Source of the DNA: Terriglobia bacterium
GTDB taxonomy: Bacteria > Acidobacteriota > UBA6911
Assembly (NCBI GenBank): GCA_020072565.1
Contig: JAIQGI010000020.1
Coordinates: 1-64,000, forward strand
Reading direction: 5' to 3'
Length of the DNA stretch: 64,000 nucleotides
In this document: positions 57,948 to 64,000 of the stretch, in pieces
Layout of the letters: every line of letters starts with the position of its first letter
Position numbering within the stretch: the stretch's first letter is position 1
Translations under genes and position numbers: made by a program
Notes under the pieces: generated by a model
Database searches by the model: none
Told to the model about the DNA's origin: nothing
Seen by the model: only the letters and a program-made list of their open reading frames with translations

Positions 57948-59228
57948 TCAGGGCCGTCGTCGGTTCTTGCGCACCTGATAAGTGCGGGCGAGTTCCATGA
58001 AGATGCCCACATCCCGGTCCAGGTCGGTCTGGGTTCCGTCGAAGAAGAAGTTTCTGATTGGAATACCGTTGTGATCGGCGCTGACCTGCGGGTAGATGGC
58101 TTCGGTGACGATCCCGTTCATGCAGGTGAAGGGAGAGATGTCGACCACGCCATCGCATCCCTGGTGGTAGTGGAAAACGGTCTTGCCGACGCTGAGAGTC
58201 ATCTCCCCAAGGGCGCCCTCGTGCGGCAGGTAGGGATCGGAGTACTTGAAGATCTCCTGGATGGAGGGTTCTTCGTAGCCCTCGAAATCCTCCTCGAATA
58301 CCTTGTAGAGCCGATGCTCGTCTTTGTGCTGGATGTGGTTTTTGATGTTCGCGGCCAGCATCGCCTTCGAGAACAGCTGGCCCGACTGCTGAAGCCGCTT
58401 CTTGTGCTCCAGGTTCGTGTACCACACCCACTCTACAATATGGGCGAGAGTGCATTCGCCGCCGAACTCCTCGATTTTCCGGATCGTGAAGTCATTGGTG
58501 AAGGACGTAAGGCGGCAGAAGATCTCCCCCACGACTCCGATCAGGGGGCGCTTGCGCGGATTCCGGACCGCGATCTTGTGGAACTCATCGCGCGCGCCGG
58601 CGAGCGCGGCGATGAGATCCTTGATCCGCTGCTCCGTGGGCACGCCCTGGCGTTCGATCGCCCGTTCCACCCCCGCAATCGCGCGCGTGTGGACGGCGTC
58701 CGTATCCCCCCGGTTGATTTCGTAGGGACGGGTCTTATGCAGCATTTTGCGCAGCGCATCTGAGGCAATGAGCCCCCGCAGCGCGTTGCGTTGCAGCTCG
58801 TTCACCTGCTCGCCCATCCCCTTGTAGCCATCGCGGCTCGTGGGCGAAAACACCATCACGTCATCCAGCCCGATGTCGCGCAGCACCTTACGCAGGTAGG
58901 GCGCGTACTGGCCAAAGCGGCAGGGGCCGTCGGCCGTAGGCATGAAAAAGGCGGTTTTCCCCGCCACGAAGTCCGGCTGCTCTATGATCTTGAGGAAATT
59001 GCCGAGGGTAACCCGGGCAGGCAGGCACTCTTCCCCGGAGGTGTAGCGCCCTCCCAGTTCGAGCGTGCGCGCGTCGGAGTCAGGGCAGATCTGTGCTTCA
59101 ATGCCCACGCTGCGGAAGGCTGCCGCGAAGGCAATGGCTCCGCCCTTGCTCATCTGCGGGATGTAAAGCTTCCTGCCCTTTATGGATTGCTTGCGCCCGC
59201 GGTCAGTTCCTGTTCGGTCGAACCCCAT
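57948..59228 (-). CDS. 2-hydroxyacyl-CoA dehydratase-like/DUF2229 protein (C-terminal half of a split activase)
   Basis: A 426-residue protein. It begins KLYIPQMSKGGAIAFAAAFRSVGIEAQICPDSD, the region that in long CoA-activase proteins follows DUF2229. It contains SGEECLPARVTLGN, CRFGQYAPYLRKVL, and DGVVDISPFTCMNGIVTEAI. Cysteines in these blocks resemble cluster ligands of the HgdB/D dehydratase fold. In many relatives this part is fused to the activase encoded just upstream in one chain of about 1400 residues. Here it is separate, starting at ATG 59228 with a 49-base overlap. Probably acts in ATP-driven low-potential electron transfer. Confidence 0.8.
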   Translation of the reverse strand: MGFDRTGTDRGRKQSIKGRKLYIPQMSKGGAIAFAAAFRSVGIEAQICPDSDARTLELGGRYTSGEECLPARVTLGNFLKIIEQPDFVAGKTAFFMPTADGPCRFGQYAPYLRKVLRDIGLDDVMVFSPTSRDGYKGMGEQVNELQRNALRGLIASDALRKMLHKTRPYEINRGDTDAVHTRAIAGVERAIERQGVPTEQRIKDLIAALAGARDEFHKIAVRNPRKRPLIGVVGEIFCRLTSFTNDFTIRKIEEFGGECTLAHIVEWVWYTNLEHKKRLQQSGQLFSKAMLAANIKNHIQHKDEHRLYKVFEEDFEGYEEPSIQEIFKYSDPYLPHEGALGEMTLSVGKTVFHYHQGCDGVVDISPFTCMNGIVTEAIYPQVSADHNGIPIRNFFFDGTQTDLDRDVGIFMELARTYQVRKNRRRP

Positions 59229-62200
59229 CTCCGCAAAACTCCTTTGCTGTCCAGATACGCTTCGCAACGGGTCAGCATGCCGGCGTCGTTGTTGTGCCCG
59301 TCGAACTGCAGCGTGAGGAAGGGCCTTCCCGAGACTTCTGCGATGAAGTGCTTGATGTAGGAATCCGGCCCGCACTTGAAGTTGGTGATGTAGACAATGT
59401 GCAGCTGAGGCTTGTCCTGGACGAACTCGGCGGCCGCCATGACTTTGTTGCCGTAGCTCCAGAACATGTTGTCGTTGAAACGGCTGATGTCGCGGCCTTC
59501 AAGGTCGAGAAAGTCGAGGCCCAGGACATTTGCCCCATAGTACTTGCGCATCTTGGTGGCGATGTCCAGGTTGATCCCTTTGTCGTAAATGTTGTAGGGC
59601 CTTCCCAGCAGCACGATGCCATGCTCATTGTGATCGGCGATGCTCTTCAGTGTTTTGGCGCCCGCCTCGAGGAGACTGTCGCGGAACACGTCCATGGCCG
59701 CAAAACCGCGCTCGACGGCCCATTCGACCTGGTGCAGGCTGCGCCCCAGTCCGGCTTCGTTGAGCGCGTCCCGTATCGATCGCGCCACGGCCCGGTTTCC
59801 GTGATTGAACCAGAGCGTCGGCGCTATGATGCGCCGCCGGTGTTCGGAAATGAAGGGGGCCACGCGGGTGATGAACGGGAGAGTCTGGTTCCAGGGACAG
59901 AAGAAGGACGGCTTGTCCGCCGGCGAACCCGGCGACGAAATGTAATTGGGGACCAGAATGAAGTCCGTTTGCTTCTCGATCAACCAGCGGATGTGGCCAT
60001 GAGCCACCTGGATCGGAAAGCAGGGCTCCGATACCACGGCTTCCAGCCCGAGCTTCACGATCTGGTTCGTGGTCGGCTCCGACAGCAGCACCCGGATTCC
60101 CAATTCGCGCAGGACATTGAACCAGAACGGCGCCCATTCGTACGTAGACATGCAAAACGGAATACCCACCACCGGTCCGGCGCCGGACTCGGGATCGTAA
60201 TCCGCCATGAGCAGATTGCGGCGGTACTCGATCAGGTTTTCAACCACCGGTTCGTGCTCGCACTTGACCGCCTTGCGATAGCGCTCCGAGCACTTGTCGC
60301 CCCAATAGGTCTGCTCGCCTTCGACTGTGAAGCGCTGCATCTGGCAGAAGTTCGTGCACCCTTTGCAGGTGAACTCGAGGATCTCATAATCGACTTTGTC
60401 GAGGTCGAAACCGCGGAAGGCGCTCTCCTTGTGGCCGTGGAGCATCTTTTCCCTGGCCAGCAAGGCCACTCCCACGGCTCCCATCACGCCGTTGAACGGC
60501 GGTACGATAATCCTCTTACCCAGGATCGAAGAGAAGGCGGCAGCCACCGCATCGTTGTAAGCGGTGCCTCCCTGGAAAAAGATTACCTCGCCGATCTTGC
60601 GCCCCCGCACGACGCGGTTGATGTAGTTGGTGGCCACCGAATAAGCCAGGCCGGCCACAATCCGGTCCAGGGAGGCGCCGCGCTGCAGGTAGCTGTTGAC
60701 ATCGCGTTCCATGAAGACCGTGCAGCGTTCGCCGAGCCGTATGGGCTCTGCGCTCGACAGTGCGATGCGCGCGAAGTCATCTTCGATGCGGACCCCCAGC
60801 TCCTTGGCGCGTTCCTCCAGGAAGCTGCCCGTGCCGGCCGCACATGCCTCGTTCATGGCGAAATCGACTACGATCCCTTCTTCAAGACTGATGAACTTGG
60901 CATCCTGGCCGCCGATTTCGAAGATCGTGTCCACTCCCAGTCCGAGAATGGTGCGGTCGATAAACGCGGCACCGGTCTTGTGCGCTGTGATCTCATCGTT
61001 GACCGTGTCGGCGCCGACCAGCTCGCCTATAAGCTCGCGCCCTGAACCCGTGGTCCCCACGCCGCGGATGCGGATCTTCCCGCCCAGATCGCGTTCGATC
61101 TCGCACAAGCCCCGGCTGACCACTTCGATCGGGCGGCCATCCGTGCGCAGGTAGATCTCCTTGAGCACATTGCGTTCGGTATCGATCACCGCAAGGTTGG
61201 TGCTGACGGAACCGATGTCGATGCCGAGAAACGCATCGCGCACACCTCCTATCTCGGAGGGCGATACGGCGACCATGTGGTTCCGCAGCAGCACGACGTT
61301 TTCCATCGAAAGCCGCGGGGAACTCGGGATCTGCTGGGTCTCCGACGAACCCTCGAGGCTGAAGGCGTGCCGCTCGCGGCTCTCCGACCGCGCAGCCTCC
61401 TCGGCGAGAATGGCGCTCCCGACGGCGCCTAACGCGGCATGGTCTTGCGGCACAACCAGCGTACCTGGAGCCCAGCCGAACGCCGCTTCGATCGCCTGGA
61501 CCACGCCGCGGTTCGAAGCCACGCCGCCCACGAAACACACCTCGGGAACTATCTTCTTTCCCTTCGTGATCGCACTCTTGAAATTGCGGGCGACCGCATC
61601 GCAGAGGCCTTTGACGATCTCCTCAGGCGTGAATCCCTTCTGCTGCGCGTGAATCATGTCGCTTTTGGCAAACACAGAGCAGCGACCCGCGATCTGTGCG
61701 GCGCGCTCGGTGGCGAGAACTATGTCCCCGATCTCTTCGACCTTGAACAGCAGGCGTCCCGCCTGCTGGTCGAGGAAGCCGCCGGTTCCGGCCGCACAAT
61801 CGCCGTTGGTCTGGTAATCGGCGATGCCGAGCCGGCCATTGTCGCCATGCCTGTCAAAGCGTATGTACTTGGAGTTCTCCCCCCCCATCTCAAACAGGGT
61901 GTGCACCTTCGGGAGCAGCAGTTCCACGGCCTTGCAGAGAGCACGGAATTCATTCTGCTTGCTGACATCAAACTCCGAACTCAGCAGCTTCGCTCCTCTG
62001 CCGGTGCCAGCAACTTCACCCAGCGCGGACCGGCCGACGAGTCCCACCAGGCTTTCAAGCAGAGCACGTGTCTCCTGCACCGGGTTCCCGGAAATGCGCG
62101 CGTAACGCGTTATCGCCAGCCAGCAGTCCTCCTGTGCAGGCGTGGTAAGCTGCCTGACAGACTGAAACAGCGGATGGGATGAGTGGTTTTTAAAAAACGG

Positions 62201-62278
62201 CGCATCCGCAGCATCGCGGGAAAACAGTGCAGCCTTGACGCTGACGGAGCCGAGGTCGATTCCGATAAAAATTGCCAT
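59180..62278 (-). CDS. Tandem BcrAD/BadFG-type activase with DUF2229
   Basis: A 1032-residue protein with two ASKHA ATPase modules (GIDLGSVSVKAALFSR at the start and GIDIGSVSTNLAVIDT near 335). Each has its iron-sulfur cysteine pair: CAAGTGGF with GRCSVFAKSD, and CAAGTGSF with GERCTVFMERD. The two modules are a fused version of the HgdC homodimer that shares one 4Fe-4S cluster. The C-terminal third (about 640-1010) is DUF2229, with CKGCTNFCQMQRF and PTLWFNHGN. It uses ATP to drive one-electron reduction of a partner, most likely the neighbouring dehydratase-like subunit. Final substrate unknown. Confidence 0.9.
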   Translation of the reverse strand: MAIFIGIDLGSVSVKAALFSRDAADAPFFKNHSSHPLFQSVRQLTTPAQEDCWLAITRYARISGNPVQETRALLESLVGLVGRSALGEVAGTGRGAKLLSSEFDVSKQNEFRALCKAVELLLPKVHTLFEMGGENSKYIRFDRHGDNGRLGIADYQTNGDCAAGTGGFLDQQAGRLLFKVEEIGDIVLATERAAQIAGRCSVFAKSDMIHAQQKGFTPEEIVKGLCDAVARNFKSAITKGKKIVPEVCFVGGVASNRGVVQAIEAAFGWAPGTLVVPQDHAALGAVGSAILAEEAARSESRERHAFSLEGSSETQQIPSSPRLSMENVVLLRNHMVAVSPSEIGGVRDAFLGIDIGSVSTNLAVIDTERNVLKEIYLRTDGRPIEVVSRGLCEIERDLGGKIRIRGVGTTGSGRELIGELVGADTVNDEITAHKTGAAFIDRTILGLGVDTIFEIGGQDAKFISLEEGIVVDFAMNEACAAGTGSFLEERAKELGVRIEDDFARIALSSAEPIRLGERCTVFMERDVNSYLQRGASLDRIVAGLAYSVATNYINRVVRGRKIGEVIFFQGGTAYNDAVAAAFSSILGKRIIVPPFNGVMGAVGVALLAREKMLHGHKESAFRGFDLDKVDYEILEFTCKGCTNFCQMQRFTVEGEQTYWGDKCSERYRKAVKCEHEPVVENLIEYRRNLLMADYDPESGAGPVVGIPFCMSTYEWAPFWFNVLRELGIRVLLSEPTTNQIVKLGLEAVVSEPCFPIQVAHGHIRWLIEKQTDFILVPNYISSPGSPADKPSFFCPWNQTLPFITRVAPFISEHRRRIIAPTLWFNHGNRAVARSIRDALNEAGLGRSLHQVEWAVERGFAAMDVFRDSLLEAGAKTLKSIADHNEHGIVLLGRPYNIYDKGINLDIATKMRKYYGANVLGLDFLDLEGRDISRFNDNMFWSYGNKVMAAAEFVQDKPQLHIVYITNFKCGPDSYIKHFIAEVSGRPFLTLQFDGHNNDAGMLTRCEAYLDSKGVLRRWGSTEQELTAGASNP

Positions 62279-62471
62279 AGACAGATGTTTCCACTCGTTT
62301 CAAACTCGGCCGCGCGAAGAACTGAGAGCCGGTTCGCCTTGATTCTCTCTGAGCCTTAGAAGTGGGTTGTCAAAAACACCTTTAAGGCTCAGAGACTCCA
62401 AGGCTCAAAGAGATAGTAAAGGAAACGCGCCGGATGCTCTCCGTTTCTCCGTGGTAAATCCAAGATGCGTC

Positions 62472-62501
62472 AAAGCGGAGATGCGCCGGCATCTCCGCTT
62501 T
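62472..62501. terminator. Perfect 13-bp hairpin after the radical SAM gene
   Basis: AAAGCGGAGATGC pairs completely with GCATCTCCGCTTT around GCCG, 25 bases past the stop of the minus-strand radical SAM gene. There is only a short T run, so it may be a weak terminator or an RNA stabiliser. Confidence 0.55.
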
Positions 62502-62526
62502 GGGGACTGGCAATCTGCAGGCCAGC

Positions 62527-64000
62527 TTAGATGATTTCCTGGCCCTGCGCTTTCCTGCGTCTCCGGTATTCTTCCGCCGGTATCGAGAATTGATCCTCGA
62601 TGGTCGTGCGGTGCACGAGGCCGCCGTTGTAAGCGCAGAAAGGAATGATCCGGCCCGCCGGAGTGGCATAGTGGATGACGCAGCGCCGCACGCGCTCCAA
62701 ATCGTAGTTGTAGGCATCCATAAAGTGCATCCCCGCCACGAGCAGGGTTTTGTTCGTGTACGTGCCGTCCTTTTCGCCCCGACCGGCTTCCTTGTCGAAA
62801 AAGCCGTCGAGAGTCTGCAGGAAACGGGTGAAATCGAGGCCTGCCGGAGCCTTGTCCTTCTTGTAGTGTTTCTGCAGCTGGTAGAACGCGTTCATCTGGG
62901 CGAAGCGCCTGAACCGGCTGGCCTTGGTCTTGGCAGCCTGGATCTCGATTTCCTTGAACATGCCTTCGACATCCGTAAAGCGCGTGATCGGGATCGCCTT
63001 GCCGGTGCTTTGCTCGATGAACAGGTAGGTACCGAGCGAGCAGTGCGGATGGCAGGTGATGTGAACAGTGTCCGCACCCCGTACCGAGCTGATGATTTTC
63101 GACACCGGCTGGACAAAGCTCAACGGATACCAATCGTCTTTGGTCGCGATCCCCGTCTGTTCCTCAATGCAACGAACCAGGTCGGGCAGGGTGAAACGGA
63201 GTTTCAGGCGCTCTTCATAGTTGATCCGGCCGGTAATGGCGACGGGCTGATAGCTAATGCCGCTCGAGACATCAATGTTGTCGAGGGCGAACTTGAGGAT
63301 TTTACCGACCTGATCCTCGTTGATCCCGCCGGCAATCGTCGGTACATAGACGATTTTGATCCCTGCCTTACGGACCGCCTCGACAGTCTTCAACTTATAT
63401 TCCAGCAGATTACGGCCGCGCGTCTGCTTGTAGACATGATCGTCCACGCCGTCGAACTGCAGGTAGATCGTGTGAAGTCCTGCTTCGGCGGCACGCATGG
63501 TGAAATCAGGGTCCGCAAACCGGATTCCGTTGGAAGCGACCTGGATGTGACTGAACCCCAGCTGTGTCGCCCCACGGAGGATCTCCAGGAAGTCGGGGTG
63601 GATCGTAGGCTCACCACCGGAAAACTGGACGAGGCGGCCTGCCACCGGCTGCTCCCCCCGATAAAGCCGCAACATCTCCATGACTTGGTCTTTGCTCGGC
63701 TCGTAAACTTTGCCGGTCACATTCGAGTTGGCAAAGCAGATCGGGCAGGTCAGATTGCAGCGATTGGTCAAGTCGATGTTGCCCAGCGAAGTGTGGCTGG
63801 CATGACGCTGGCAGATGCCGCAGTCGCGCGGGCAGAGCTCGCTATAGGTATTCGGGTTGGACAGCCCTTTGCCGTCGCCGAATTCCCATTTTTCCGCTTT
63901 CAGATAGAGCTCGACGTCGGACCAGTACAGATCCTTGCAGTAGCCGTGCTCCGGGCAAGTCTTGTCCATATAGACCTTGCCGTCCTCAGCGAACAGGCGG
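62527..64000 (-). CDS. COG1964-type radical SAM enzyme (5' end beyond window)
   Basis: At least 490 residues; the frame is still open at the right edge, reading LFAEDGKVY before the first in-window Met at 63969. The cluster motif is CNLTCPICFAN, with QFSGGEPTIHPDF following. The Cys-rich start (DKTCPEHGYC, then CPRDCGICQRH) and late Cys-His segment (HITCHPHCSLGTY) match the COG1964 family. That family includes pterin methyltransferases and the tetraether or membrane-spanning lipid synthases. The last gene before the activase, on the same strand with a 248-base gap. Substrate unproven. Confidence 0.85.
   Translation of the reverse strand, partial: RLFAEDGKVYMDKTCPEHGYCKDLYWSDVELYLKAEKWEFGDGKGLSNPNTYSELCPRDCGICQRHASHTSLGNIDLTNRCNLTCPICFANSNVTGKVYEPSKDQVMEMLRLYRGEQPVAGRLVQFSGGEPTIHPDFLEILRGATQLGFSHIQVASNGIRFADPDFTMRAAEAGLHTIYLQFDGVDDHVYKQTRGRNLLEYKLKTVEAVRKAGIKIVYVPTIAGGINEDQVGKILKFALDNIDVSSGISYQPVAITGRINYEERLKLRFTLPDLVRCIEEQTGIATKDDWYPLSFVQPVSKIISSVRGADTVHITCHPHCSLGTYLFIEQSTGKAIPITRFTDVEGMFKEIEIQAAKTKASRFRRFAQMNAFYQLQKHYKKDKAPAGLDFTRFLQTLDGFFDKEAGRGEKDGTYTNKTLLVAGMHFMDAYNYDLERVRRCVIHYATPAGRIIPFCAYNGGLVHRTTIEDQFSIPAEEYRRRRKAQGQEII

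Noticed and set aside
57802-58455. N-terminal extension of the gamma-glutamyltranspeptidase frame
   Set aside because: It overlaps the dehydratase-like gene in another frame, has unnatural composition, and a signal peptide with a good ribosome site begins at 57801.

Overview
The window looks like a chromosomal stretch of a GC-rich, Gram-negative, probably anaerobic or facultative heterotroph. Acidobacteriota is my best guess. The reasons are many large secreted beta-propeller and beta-sandwich proteins, carboxypeptidase-regulatory-like repeats, an S9 dipeptidyl peptidase with Gly/Gln-rich inserts, a hybrid sensor with two-component propellers, a leftover C-terminus of an FtsX/MacB-type permease, and many degenerate hairpin and MITE-like intergenic repeats. 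This is inference; there is no rRNA or tRNA in the window.

Layout. 1-36: start of a tyrosine recombinase running off the left edge. 0.3-7.7 kb: secreted proteins (CarboxypepD_reg repeats, GH29 alpha-L-fucosidase with an F5/8C-like module, giant BNR/sortilin-type propeller). 8.2-13.0 kb: class V aminotransferase, TPR-thioredoxin fusion, B12-type radical SAM protein. 13.2-20.9 kb: an L-arabinose catabolic operon on the minus strand (ROK regulator, isomerase, dehydrogenase, AraB, AraD, secreted mutarotase) with a perfect AT-rich palindrome at its head. 21.1-24.0 kb: EmrAB-like efflux pair. 24.2-29.0 kb: RlmN-like radical SAM enzyme, a small secreted protein, an M20 peptidase and a GT-C membrane protein. 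29.4-38.5 kb: S9 peptidase, 1476-residue hybrid histidine kinase, M28 peptidase. 38.7-42.3 kb: ferredoxin-domain protein behind an FNR-type site, a repeat island, another radical SAM protein and small genes.

The most interesting region is 42.4-52.5 kb. A minus-strand cluster encodes a DUF6029-like outer-membrane barrel, a TlpA-type thioredoxin, a cohesin-like secreted protein (broken by a frameshift/deletion) and an Omp28-like thioredoxin-fold protein with a C-terminal dockerin. The Omp28 gene is interrupted only by one in-frame TGA, at codon 39, exactly where the first cysteine of the redox CxxC belongs, giving U-T-Y-C. A bSECIS-like hairpin follows directly. The divergent neighbour, a 1522-residue HExxHxxGxxH metalloprotease with CarboxypepD_reg, DUF11 and beta-sandwich modules, is also open from start to stop except for one in-frame TGA at codon 204, again followed by a small hairpin. 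I propose two adjacent candidate selenoproteins in an extracytoplasmic redox/proteolysis cluster. No sel genes are in the window, so a nonsense mutation or base error in each remains the alternative.

53.3-56.0 kb holds a PA2779-like / PA2778-like C39 peptidase / TPR-barrel operon. 56.1-64.0 kb holds gamma-glutamyltranspeptidase, a two-gene split 2-hydroxyacyl-CoA-dehydratase activase (DUF2229 family), and a COG1964-type radical SAM enzyme cut by the right edge.
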